A DNA stretch of 64,000 nucleotides from Cupriavidus sp. P-10 (GCF_003402535.2 NZ_AP025170.1:2542001-2606000), one strand, 5' to 3'. Numbered from the stretch's first letter, positions 16,539 through 25,672 are shown. Numbers and translations: made by a program. Notes: generated by a model from the sequence alone, not told the origin.

Positions 16539-16967
16539 CTACTTCACGTAGATCGTGATCCGCTTCGAATACACCGGCGGGTTGGTAGGAATGTGCTTGT
16601 CATCCCCCATGATCAGCTGCAACGTATGCTTTCCCGGCGGCAGCTCCAGCATGGTCTCTGTCTCGCCGGCGCCGAAATGCAGGTGGTTGCGGTCGTTCGG
16701 GATTTCCTTGTCCATCGGCGGCAGTTCGACGTCGATCAAGAGGTGGTGGTGCCCGGTGTTCGCGTACTTCACGTCCTTCGGAGCCACCCCCATGTTGCGC
16801 AGGCCGAACCACACCTTGAACGGCTTGCCGGCAGGCATCACCTGCCCGTCATTGGGCCAGCCGATGTAGAGATAGGCATTCGGCGGCGCCGGCGTCGATC
16901 CGCCCTGGGCCGCGAACGACAACAGCACGCTGGCAGCCAGCGCAGCGGCAGCAAGTAGTCTGGACAT
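16539..16967 (-). CDS. Exported DUF4399-domain protein, copy 1
   Basis: This 142-residue protein has a cleavable signal peptide (residues 1-20, LLAAAALAASVLLSFAAQGG) and one DUF4399-like domain. The hallmark is [20 protein letters not shown] followed by [14 protein letters not shown] and GKHTLQLIMGDDKHIP. The histidine clusters suggest metal binding in the periplasm, but that is inference. GGGGAGAGGG precedes the ATG. It lies 45 bp behind a paralogue and between the peptide cassette and the SUMF1/kinase pair. Confidence 0.85.
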   Translation of the reverse strand: MSRLLAAAALAASVLLSFAAQGGSTPAPPNAYLYIGWPNDGQVMPAGKPFKVWFGLRNMGVAPKDVKYANTGHHHLLIDVELPPMDKEIPNDRNHLHFGAGETETMLELPPGKHTLQLIMGDDKHIPTNPPVYSKRITIYVK

Positions 16968-17012
16968 AACCCTCTCCCCTGGTGACCGTGCAATGCCACG
17001 CCGCGCGCAACG

Positions 17013-17438
17013 CTAGCGCACGGTGATCGTGATCTTCTTCGAATAGATCGGCGGCTCGAACGGTATGTGCTTGGCGTCGCCCATCAGCAGCTGCAAGGTG
17101 TGCTTGCCAGGCGGCAGTTCGATGCGCGCATCCGTCTCGCCCGCCCCGAAATGCAGGTGGTTCCGGTCGTTCGGGATTTCCTTGTCCATCGGCGGCAGTT
17201 CGACGTCGATCAACAGGTGGTGATGGCCACAGCGCGGCAGCTCGATGCCCTTGGGACACACGCCCATGTTGCGCAGCCCCATGCGCACCCAGAACTTGCC
17301 GCCGCTGATCACGGTGCCGTCGTGTGGCCAGATGATGTAGGCCTCGGCATTGGGCGGAGCCGCCGTCGACAAGGACAGCGATGGCGCGGCGGCAAACAAC
17401 GCGGCCGCCGCCAGGCGGAACAGGAATCGTCTGGACAT
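17013..17438 (-). CDS. Exported DUF4399-domain protein, copy 2
   Basis: This 141-residue tandem paralogue of the gene at 16539 shares the block [20 protein letters not shown] and [10 protein letters not shown]. It has two extra cysteines in the middle ([16 protein letters not shown]), which could form a disulfide in the periplasm. The start at 17438 is preferred because it begins the signal peptide and has GGGGAGGG 4 nt upstream; an in-frame upstream start adds 12 residues. The two genes form an operon. Function unknown. Confidence 0.85.
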   Translation of the reverse strand: MSRRFLFRLAAAALFAAAPSLSLSTAAPPNAEAYIIWPHDGTVISGGKFWVRMGLRNMGVCPKGIELPRCGHHHLLIDVELPPMDKEIPNDRNHLHFGAGETDARIELPPGKHTLQLLMGDAKHIPFEPPIYSKKITITVR

Positions 17439-17718
17439 GCGCCCTCCCCGGAGATCTGCCCGAAACCCGATCACGTTGTCCCGTCAGCCCATTCTTGTTG
17501 CTTGTTGGCCAGCGCTCGGCGATTCGTCATTCAGGTTAGGACGCAAGACCGGAAAATGCGACCCCGGCGAAGCGTGGCGGGATTGCAATGCTTCGCCCGG
17601 GACACAGGCGCTGTGCTATCTTGAAGCAAGCCGGTCGAGGTCTCGGCAACACCACAATGCGCCCGCAGGCATGTGCCGGCATGCAATCGGGTTCGCTGCC
17701 GTCCGACGAGGTGTGAAG

Positions 17719-18921
17719 ATGTGGCGCAATCTACCAGTCGTGCATCTGGCCGCGATGGCCGGGATTCTCGCCTCCGCTGCACTCTCCGCGGGTGCGGCGT
17801 CTGCAGCGCCCGCCGCGGACCCGCTGCTGCTGGCCGGCATCCTGCCCAAGGATACCGACGAGCAATACGAGCTCAGCTTCTGGGAATCGATCAAGAACAG
17901 CAACTACGCCGCCGACTATGAGGCTTACCTGAAGCAATACCCCAACGGGCGCTTCGCGGTGCTGGCCAAGGCACGGCTCGAGCGGCTGAAGGCGTCCGCG
18001 CCACCCGCCAAGGCGCAGCAGCCGCCGCCCGCAGCTGCGGCGCCGCCCGCACGCCCTGGCACGTCGGCCGGCGGACAGGTCTCGCGGGCGCCGGCTGCTT
18101 CGCCGCCCGCCGCACGCCCTGCCACGCCACCGCCAACCGCGGCAGCGCCCAAGGCAGGCACCGCCGCCGGTGGCTCGGTCAGCGTCGCAACCCCGCCACC
18201 GCGAGCCGGCGAAATCCGCGATTGCCCGGCCTGTCCGGCGCTGATTGCGCTGCCCGCAGGCAATTTCACCATGGGCAGCAACACCAGCGATCCGGCGGAG
18301 AAGCCGCCCCATCACGTCACCATCAGCCAGCCGTTCGCGATCGGCCGCTTTGAAGTCACGGTCGAGCAGTGGAATGCCTGTGTCGACGCAGGCGGCTGCC
18401 AGCGCGTGCCGACCGTCGCCGAAAGCGCAAAGAACTCGCCCGTGCGCGATGTCAGCTGGGACGATGCGCAACAGTATGTGGCGTGGCTCAGCAAGACCAC
18501 TGGCAAGGACTACCGCCTGCCGACCGAATCGGAATGGGAGTACGCGGCGCGCGGCGGCACCGCCAGCGCGTTCTGGTGGGGCGACCAGATGCGCAAGGGC
18601 AACGCCAACTGCAAGGATTGCGGCGATCCGTGGAGCAATGATGCACCTGCGCCGGTGGGTTCGTTCGCCGCCAACCCGTGGGGCCTGCATGACGTCAACG
18701 GCAGCGTGTGGGAATGGGTGGCCGACTGCTGGCACAGCACGTACAAGGGCGCACCCGCCGACGGGCGCGCATGGAACGAGAACGCCTGCGGTTCGCGCGT
18801 GATACGCGGCGGCTCATGGCGTGAAGGGGCCAGCTACATGGTGTCTTCCACGCGCTTCAAGTACAGCCCGAGCGTGCGGCAGTCGCAGAACGGCTTCCGC
18901 GTCGCGCGCGACATGAAATAG
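17719..18921 (+). CDS. Exported SUMF1/FGE-fold protein, TagR-like
   Basis: This 400-residue protein has a signal peptide (1-27), a short helical domain with [20 protein letters not shown], a Pro/Ala-rich linker (about 85-155) and a C-terminal SUMF1/FGE-sulfatase fold (about 160-400; [52 protein letters not shown]). The two catalytic cysteines of true formylglycine-generating enzymes, expected just after RGGSW, are absent ([12 protein letters not shown]), so a binding or sensor role is more likely. In type VI secretion the SUMF1-fold protein TagR acts upstream of the kinase PpkA; here the gene is convergent with a PpkA-like kinase gene. GAGG lies 8 nt before the ATG at 17719. Confidence 0.88.
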   Translation: MWRNLPVVHLAAMAGILASAALSAGAASAAPAADPLLLAGILPKDTDEQYELSFWESIKNSNYAADYEAYLKQYPNGRFAVLAKARLERLKASAPPAKAQQPPPAAAAPPARPGTSAGGQVSRAPAASPPAARPATPPPTAAAPKAGTAAGGSVSVATPPPRAGEIRDCPACPALIALPAGNFTMGSNTSDPAEKPPHHVTISQPFAIGRFEVTVEQWNACVDAGGCQRVPTVAESAKNSPVRDVSWDDAQQYVAWLSKTTGKDYRLPTESEWEYAARGGTASAFWWGDQMRKGNANCKDCGDPWSNDAPAPVGSFAANPWGLHDVNGSVWEWVADCWHSTYKGAPADGRAWNENACGSRVIRGGSWREGASYMVSSTRFKYSPSVRQSQNGFRVARDMK

Positions 18922-19014
18922 CGAGTGGATAGCGCGTGAAGTAGCGTGGAATAGCGTGGCCGGGCGCGTGGCAGGGCGCGTGGCGTGAAGCGCAAGTCCG
19001 CGCGGGCCGCCCCG

Positions 19015-21096
19015 TCAGCGTGCGCGCGTCGAGATCTGCACGACCTCCGCGCTGATGCGGTCATTGCCGTAGGTGCGCGCCATCTGCGCCAGCGGCTTCT
19101 CCAGCGCGCGCAGGTAGTCCTGCCGCGCTTCCACTTCCGTACGGCGCCCTTCGAACAGCGGCACCGGCGTGGTCAGCAGCACCACCAGCTCGGTGCCGAA
19201 CGGCGCCGACACGACCCACGCGCCGCCCTCGCCAATCGTTGCCTGATGGCCTGCCGGGGCCTGGTGGGCCGGCACGCGCGTGCTGGGGACCATGTGCGCG
19301 ACCTTGCCGTCGGCCGCGAAGTAATCGACGTAGACATAGGACTCCTGCGCCGGCGTGCGCAGCTCCAGCACCAGCGGCGTGCCATCGGTCAGCTGCGAGC
19401 TCTTGCCGCGCAGCCGCAGCGATGACGCGCCGCCGCCCTCGCGATTGCCGGACCAGTACGGCGCGATCAGTTTGGCGACATCGCACTTGTCGGCGGCAAA
19501 GGGCTGGGTTTCGACGGTCACGCCCTTTACGCCGGGCATTGCCGCCAGTTGCTCGCGCAGGCGCGCCGGCCCCACGCTCTCGTCCAGGAAGCCGCGCACG
19601 CGCAGCGTATGGGCCTTCTCGCTGACGCTGAGCAGCGAACACGGCACCGCGGCGAGCGCCTTGCTGACGTCGGCCATTGAGAACACGGCCGGGCGCGGCG
19701 GAGGTGACACGGGAGGCGGCGCGGGTGTTTCTGCCCGCGTTGGCGCAGGCGGCGTGGCGGGCGCTTCCGCAGGCGATTCGGCGCGTGACTCGGCGCGCGA
19801 CTCGGCCGGCGGCTCGGCCTGCCGGGAGGCATGCCAGGCGTAATAGCCGATCGCCGACACCCCGGCGAGCACGGCGGCGACACCGCCGAGCATCATCGGC
19901 GAGCGCTGCGACGGGGTTGTCGCCGGCACCGCGCTCATGCCGTGCAGGAAGCGCGCGACGGTCGGCGTGCGCGTGGCCCGGTCCAGCGACAGCGACTCGC
20001 GCAGCGTTTTCCATTGGGTGCGGCTGAGCTGCGGCGGCTGCAGCGGCTTGACGCCCGCTTCGCGCGCCTGGTTGGCCGACATGCGCTGGTACGGATGCTT
20101 GCCTGTAACCAGTTCGTAGGTCACGCAGGCCAGCGCGTAAATGTCATCGCGCGGATCGGGCTCGCGATGCTCGAACATCTCGGGACTCGCATAGGCCGGC
20201 GTCATGCCGCCCAGCGAGCCCGGATCGAACACGGTCCGGTCTGACTCGTCCGCCGGCGGCAGGAAGCCCCGCGCGATGCCGAAGTCGATCACCTTGACCT
20301 CGCCGCTGTCGGTCAGGAACACATTGGCGGGCTTGAAGTCGCAGTGCACGAAGCCGCGTTCGTGCGCGTAGGCCAGTGCGTTGCCCATGCCATTGATGAT
20401 GGGCATGGCGCGCGCCATCGGCATGCCGCTGAAACCCGGCGCCTTCAGCACATGGTTGAGCGAATTGCCCGACAGGTATTCCATGGTCAGGAAGACCACC
20501 GGCCCGTCGCGGTCAAAGTCGTAAACGGTAACGATGTTCCGGTGCGCCAGCGTCTGGGCCTTGCGCGCTTCGCGCTGCAACGCGATCAGCGACTTGGGAT
20601 GGCCGCTGAACTGCAGGTTCAGCACCTTGATGGCGATATAGGGCTTGCGGTCAGACGCTTCCAGCTTGCGCAGGTCCAGCGCCTTGTACACCGTGCCCAT
20701 GCCGCCCACGCCCAGGCACTCCTCCAGCACGAAGCGGCCGTTCAGCGTATCGCCCACGCCCTTGGTATGCGCCGCATTCGGCAGCGTGCCGGCCTCCGGC
20801 GAGGTCGCGTAGAGCGAACCGGTATGCGGGCCGCTGGCCATGCGCGTGGATTCAGTGGCGCCCTCGTACTGGGTGGCACTGCGGCGCTCGATGCGCCGCA
20901 TGACCTCCGCATAGACCGCGGGCGGGAACGGGAAGCGCGTGTTTTCCTCGATCACCACGCGCGCCGCCTGGCTGGGCGAGGTCGGGTCCTGGGCCAATGC
21001 CGTCTCGAACGACGCAACGAATTCGTCGTCGGACAGTCCGCCGTTCTGGAACTTTCGGATCAGGTCTTTAAGACTGGCCACGGCTCGCCCTGACAT
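19015..21096 (-). CDS. Transmembrane serine/threonine protein kinase, PpkA-like
   Basis: From the ATG at 21096 the protein has 693 residues. The kinase domain covers about 122-395, with glycine loop LGVGGMGTVY (128-137), AIK lysine (157), VHCDFKPANV with catalytic Asp253 (HCD instead of HRD, a non-RD kinase), DFG at 271 and YASPEMF. The activation segment contains ESDRTVFDPG. A transmembrane helix lies at 402-421, and a roughly 260-residue extracytoplasmic part holds a BON-like stretch and a DUF4384-like domain (ESYVYVDYFAADGKVAHMVP). It phosphorylates proteins on Thr/Ser in the cytoplasm and may sense the periplasm. The FHA protein, PP2C phosphatase and SUMF1 protein of the locus complete the switch. 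A longer start at 21225 is possible but would precede the likely promoter. Confidence 0.9.
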   Translation of the reverse strand: MSGRAVASLKDLIRKFQNGGLSDDEFVASFETALAQDPTSPSQAARVVIEENTRFPFPPAVYAEVMRRIERRSATQYEGATESTRMASGPHTGSLYATSPEAGTLPNAAHTKGVGDTLNGRFVLEECLGVGGMGTVYKALDLRKLEASDRKPYIAIKVLNLQFSGHPKSLIALQREARKAQTLAHRNIVTVYDFDRDGPVVFLTMEYLSGNSLNHVLKAPGFSGMPMARAMPIINGMGNALAYAHERGFVHCDFKPANVFLTDSGEVKVIDFGIARGFLPPADESDRTVFDPGSLGGMTPAYASPEMFEHREPDPRDDIYALACVTYELVTGKHPYQRMSANQAREAGVKPLQPPQLSRTQWKTLRESLSLDRATRTPTVARFLHGMSAVPATTPSQRSPMMLGGVAAVLAGVSAIGYYAWHASRQAEPPAESRAESRAESPAEAPATPPAPTRAETPAPPPVSPPPRPAVFSMADVSKALAAVPCSLLSVSEKAHTLRVRGFLDESVGPARLREQLAAMPGVKGVTVETQPFAADKCDVAKLIAPYWSGNREGGGASSLRLRGKSSQLTDGTPLVLELRTPAQESYVYVDYFAADGKVAHMVPSTRVPAHQAPAGHQATIGEGGAWVVSAPFGTELVVLLTTPVPLFEGRRTEVEARQDYLRALEKPLAQMARTYGNDRISAEVVQISTRAR

Positions 21097-21157
21097 GGTT
21101 TTCGGGCAGGGTCGCCCGCGCTCTGTGTGCAGTGCGAAGTTGCCCTGTCTCCGATGG

Positions 21158-21186
21158 ATACTAGTGCGCACCCATGGCATGCGCAA
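21158..21186 (-). promoter_or_regulatory. Possible sigma-70 promoter of the kinase gene
   Basis: On the minus strand TTGCGC and TAGTAT are 17 bp apart, and the implied start point lies about 55 nt before the ATG at 21096. Both hexamers are imperfect. If real, it rules out the longer kinase start at 21225. Confidence 0.4.
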
Positions 21187-21385
21187 TCCGTGCGCTTCCC
21201 TTGCGCTGTCGGCACGCAACGCCATGCACGTGCGGATTCAGCGTGCGTCGGCCGCGATCGGCGCCAACTGTCACTGCTGCGCCAACACCAGCGCTTCACG
21301 TGTTGGCGCGACACCGCCATTCCTGGCCCCGCTTTTCCGCATGCGGCCCGTGCTGCCAAGCCGACATGCCGGCCAAAAATCCCTT

Positions 21386-21401
21386 GTTTTCAGGCATTTA
21401 C
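21386..21401 (+). promoter_or_regulatory. Conserved upstream element (IHF-like) of copy B
   Basis: TTTTCAGGCATTTACG lies 28 bp upstream of the -24 box at 21430 and matches the element at 16109-16124 in sequence and spacing, with two differences. Confidence 0.5.
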
Positions 21402-21429
21402 GCGCGGCACGCGAAGCCGGCCGCAGCGC

Positions 21430-21445
21430 TGGCACGCTCCCTGCG
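21430..21445 (+). promoter_or_regulatory. Sigma-54 promoter of cassette copy B
   Basis: TGGCACGCTCCCTGCG has the -24 GG and -12 GC 10 nt apart. Predicted start is near 21456, about 70 nt before the ATG at 21525. It probably drives the run of peptide genes to 22487. Confidence 0.88.
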
Positions 21446-21524
21446 ATATCCAACCCGAGCGCGACACCAACCCGATGCTCGAATCCAAACCCAAAGGCAA
21501 TACCTTCCGCTACCGGAGACCATC

Positions 21525-21794
21525 ATGACCACGCTGACCATCAAGGACCTGTCCTCCGCCGAAACCCTGGACCGCAAGGGCATGCAAGCCGTACGCGGCG
21601 GCATGACCTACATGCCGTTCGCCGCGGTGTACATGCCGCTGAAGCTGTCGATCGACAAGAGCATCACCGCCACGCAGGAAATCGCGCAGATGCAGTCTGT
21701 CACCAACCTGAACGGCAACGGCTCCGCGTTCCTGGACCACGTCAAGTCGAACGTCCACACGAACCAGAACGCCACCAACAACATCTACGGCTGA
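21525..21794 (+). CDS. Double-glycine leader peptide precursor 4 (cassette copy B, first gene)
   Basis: This is an 89-residue precursor with the leader MTTLTIKDLSSAETLDRKGM and QAVRGG at residues 21-26. The core starts MTYMPFAAVYMPLKLSIDKS and ends NQNATNNIYG. It has no cysteine. The start follows CCGGAGACCATC. From residue 40 onward it is almost the same as the 15720 product, while the leader and core start differ more, so the C-terminal Asn-rich half appears to be the most constrained part. First gene behind a sigma-54 promoter. Confidence 0.88.
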   Translation: MTTLTIKDLSSAETLDRKGMQAVRGGMTYMPFAAVYMPLKLSIDKSITATQEIAQMQSVTNLNGNGSAFLDHVKSNVHTNQNATNNIYG

Positions 21795-21853
21795 GCCCCG
21801 CGCCATAGCTGCACACGCACACACGCACACACATCGATACCCGGAGAACGATC

Positions 21854-22123
21854 ATGACCACGCTGACCATCAAAGACCTGTCCGCCGCCGAAACCCTCGA
21901 CAGCAAGCGCATGCACGCCGTGCGCGGCGGCCTCGCCTACCTGCCCTTCGCCGCTGTCTACGCGCCGATCAAGCTGGCGTTCGACGGCAGCATCGACGCC
22001 AAGCAATCGATCGCGCAGATGCAATCCGTCACCAACCTGAACGGCAACGGTTCGGCCTTCCTGGATCACGTCAAGTCGAACGTGCATACCAACCAGAACG
22101 CCACCAACAACATCTACGGCTGA
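21854..22123 (+). CDS. Double-glycine leader peptide precursor 5 (cassette copy B, second gene)
   Basis: This 89-residue precursor has the leader MTTLTIKDLSAAETLDSKRM plus HAVRGG and a 63-residue core LAYLPFAAVYAPIKLAFDGS continuing to NQNATNNIYG. It lies 59 bp after the previous peptide gene; the spacer holds an ACACGC repeat tract and CCCGGAGAACGATC before the ATG. It is the counterpart of the 15397 gene. The middle of the core (DAKQSIAQMQ) differs from TATQEIAQMQ in the other three. Confidence 0.88.
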   Translation: MTTLTIKDLSAAETLDSKRMHAVRGGLAYLPFAAVYAPIKLAFDGSIDAKQSIAQMQSVTNLNGNGSAFLDHVKSNVHTNQNATNNIYG

Positions 22124-22214
22124 TCCAGCCACGGCCGCGGCGCGCGGTGGACATATGCAACCTCCGCGCCAGCCGCCCCGCCAAACTCATCGAAATACCT
22201 GAAGGAGCACCATC

Positions 22215-22487
22215 ATGTCATCCATCATCGTTCGCGACCTCGCCGTCAGCAAAGACCTCGACCGTGCCTCGCTGCGCGCCGTGCGCGGCGGCAATTCCTG
22301 GCTCACCCGCGGTGTCGGCAACGTCGGCCCGCTGGCCAACGTCACCGTCAACGTCAACCAGAACATCGCCCAGTTGCAGAGCATCAATGTCAACACGCTC
22401 AACAACAGCTTCGTCGGCCACGGCGTGGGCCCGGTGAAGGTCGACGTCAACCCGTCGCAATGGGCCGGCAACTTTGCCGCAGTCTGA
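22215..22487 (+). CDS. Double-glycine leader peptide precursor 6 (Val/Asn-rich core)
   Basis: This is a 90-residue precursor. The leader MSSIIVRDLAVSKDLDRASL plus RAVRGG keeps the family pattern, but the core is different: NSWLTRGVGNVGPLANVTVN, then VNQNIAQLQSINVNTLNN and a tail with QWAGNFAAV. Alternating Val/Asn/Gln suggests beta-strand or amyloid-like character (inference). AAGGAG lies 7 nt before the ATG. It follows the cassette by 91 bp and is probably on the same sigma-54 transcript. Confidence 0.85.
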   Translation: MSSIIVRDLAVSKDLDRASLRAVRGGNSWLTRGVGNVGPLANVTVNVNQNIAQLQSINVNTLNNSFVGHGVGPVKVDVNPSQWAGNFAAV

Positions 22488-22506
22488 GCGCCTGGGTACG
22501 GGGAGC

Positions 22507-22545
22507 GGCGGCCGGCCCGCGGGTGAGCACCGCGAGCCGGCCGCC
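22507..22545 (+). terminator. Long GC-rich hairpin between peptide genes 6 and 7
   Basis: GGCGGCCGGC pairs with GCCGGCCGCC, and an inner CGCGG/CCGCG stem closes a short loop. There is no T tract. It may mark an RNA 3' end or stabilise the upstream peptide mRNA. Confidence 0.5.
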
Positions 22546-22602
22546 TATACTGAAGCGGTCCCGCGGCCGCATGGCCGTGGCGCCGCGTTACCGGAGACAG
22601 CC

Positions 22603-22845
22603 ATGGCAGTAATCGTCATCAAGGATTTGTCCGACAGCATGGATCTCGACCGGCAGGCCATGACCGCCATCCTGGGCGGCGGGCGCACTGCCGGCGGCCA
22701 GGGATGGCACGGGCTGCGGCGTAGCGGACCGGCGCGCATCGTCGATTACCCGGGCGGCCTGCCCGGCAATCGCCATGTGATGCCACGGGAGGTCCCGCTG
22801 GGCCGGTTGCCACGCAAACCGGCAGACAAGGGGACGGGCGGCTAA
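22603..22845 (+). CDS. Double-glycine leader peptide precursor 7 (Gly/Arg/Pro-rich core)
   Basis: This is an 80-residue precursor-like protein. The leader MAVIVIKDLSDSMDLDRQAM and TAILGGG match the family pattern at the key positions (hydrophobic start, KDL, LD, AM, GG), but the core is basic and rich in Gly, Pro and Arg (GRTAGGQGWHGLRRSGPARI) instead of Asn-rich. The ribosome-binding context ACCGGAGACAGCC is almost that of peptide 1. It lies behind a strong hairpin, and a TATACT box at 22546 could give it its own promoter. Export by the same transporter is inferred. Confidence 0.7.
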   Translation: MAVIVIKDLSDSMDLDRQAMTAILGGGRTAGGQGWHGLRRSGPARIVDYPGGLPGNRHVMPREVPLGRLPRKPADKGTGG

Positions 22846-22888
22846 GCGCGGGCGGTAACGGGTAGAAAGAAACGGTCAAGCAAATGAA

Positions 22889-22913
22889 AAGCCCGCCAGT
22901 CACTGGCGGGCTT
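22889..22913 (+). terminator. Hairpin terminator at the end of the peptide cluster
   Basis: AAGCCCGCCAG pairs perfectly with CTGGCGGGCTT around a 3-nt loop, 43 bp after the stop of peptide 7. It closes the accessory locus on the right. The following T run is weak (TTGGTTG). Confidence 0.7.
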
Positions 22914-23304
22914 GGTTGCGGACGGGCCCGGACCTTCTGGGTCACACGGTCAACAGTTCGGTCATTCTTTGCCAGGCAGGCTTCCCATGATTCCGCCCAT
23001 GACGCGGACGCCCATCCGGACCACCCGGAGAGTCGCAGGAAGACTGGCGCTTGGGCGCAATGACCGCAATGCTCGCCGCTAGCAGTGGCGCAATGCCGCT
23101 GGAGGAGGTCAAAGCGGGAACGTTATCGTCCGCCCCGTGCGGGCATCCTGTGTGCTCGCGCCTCCAGTATAGGCAGGCGCCGCGGCCTTTCAACCCGGCT
23201 GGCACGTTCTGCGAGCCCGGGTGGCGGCGGCGATGCATGCAGGTGACGCCCAGCCGACATATCTGGTTACATTTTCGCAGTGCAACAAAAATTCCCCACT
23301 CTGC
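22914..23304. other. Intergenic region upstream of the helicase gene
   Basis: About 390 bp with no gene that I can support. A 134-codon minus-strand frame is present but has no recognisable family, no ribosome-binding site and an irregular composition. Confidence 0.5.
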
Positions 23305-23310
23305 TATAAT
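23305..23310 (+). promoter_or_regulatory. Probable -10 box of the rhlE-type gene, with long 5' leader
   Basis: A perfect TATAAT lies about 370 nt before the start codon at 23681. No consensus -35 is visible at normal spacing. If used, the mRNA has a leader of about 360 nt, as known for cold-inducible DEAD-box helicase genes such as deaD. Confidence 0.55.
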
Positions 23311-23680
23311 CCGCGCCGTGAGTTTCGCAACTGTGAGATCCGCCAACCGCCCGGCACCGGCTTCACCTCAATGCCGCGGCGAATCCGCTGCCCTCCCATG
23401 CTCTGTTTCCTCGCTGCCGGACGCCTAGTTGTTGTTTGCGCCAGCCGCCCAGCAGAACGCACCGCTCACCTGACGTCGCCTCGTCTCCGATCCTGTTGAA
23501 CAGCCTGAAACCTGAGCTGTTTGCCTGCCAGGGACATGGCCGGACCGCCTAGCGGAACCAGCCAACGCCCTGCCTGCCGCCGTACTGCCAGCTGTGTCTG
23601 TCGTAACGGCCTCACCGATTGGCGCCGAAGCCTTTTTAAGACTTTGCACTGCGCCCACCCCATTCTGCGTTCGGGGTGCC

Positions 23681-25672
<1,992 letters not shown>

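Larger units (their letters stand above)
21386..22123 (+). repeat. Peptide cassette, copy B
   Basis: This is the plus-strand copy of the promoter and two-peptide block at 15397-16124. The two copies flank the DUF4399, SUMF1 and kinase genes as inverted repeats about 5.3 kb apart, so homologous recombination between them would invert that segment. Confidence 0.8.

Noticed and set aside
17719..18921. True formylglycine-generating enzyme with a sulfatase partner
   Set aside because: The catalytic cysteine pair is absent and no sulfatase gene is in the window.
21795..21853. CACACG tract as a CRISPR-like repeat
   Set aside because: It is a short simple repeat inside the peptide-gene spacer, shared by the inverted cassette copy; there are no spacers or cas genes.
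2975..22845. Type VI secretion locus
   Set aside because: Kinase, phosphatase, FHA and SUMF1 genes suggest it, but no Tss structural gene, Hcp, VgrG or ClpV is present; the exporter is of ABC/type I kind.
3042..22845. Lanthipeptide, sactipeptide or nitrile-hydratase-leader RiPP cluster
   Set aside because: The cores have no cysteine, and no LanM, radical SAM or YcaO-type enzyme is encoded nearby.
22942..23346. 134-codon minus-strand frame upstream of the helicase
   Set aside because: No family, no ribosome-binding site, and it covers the likely helicase promoter and leader.
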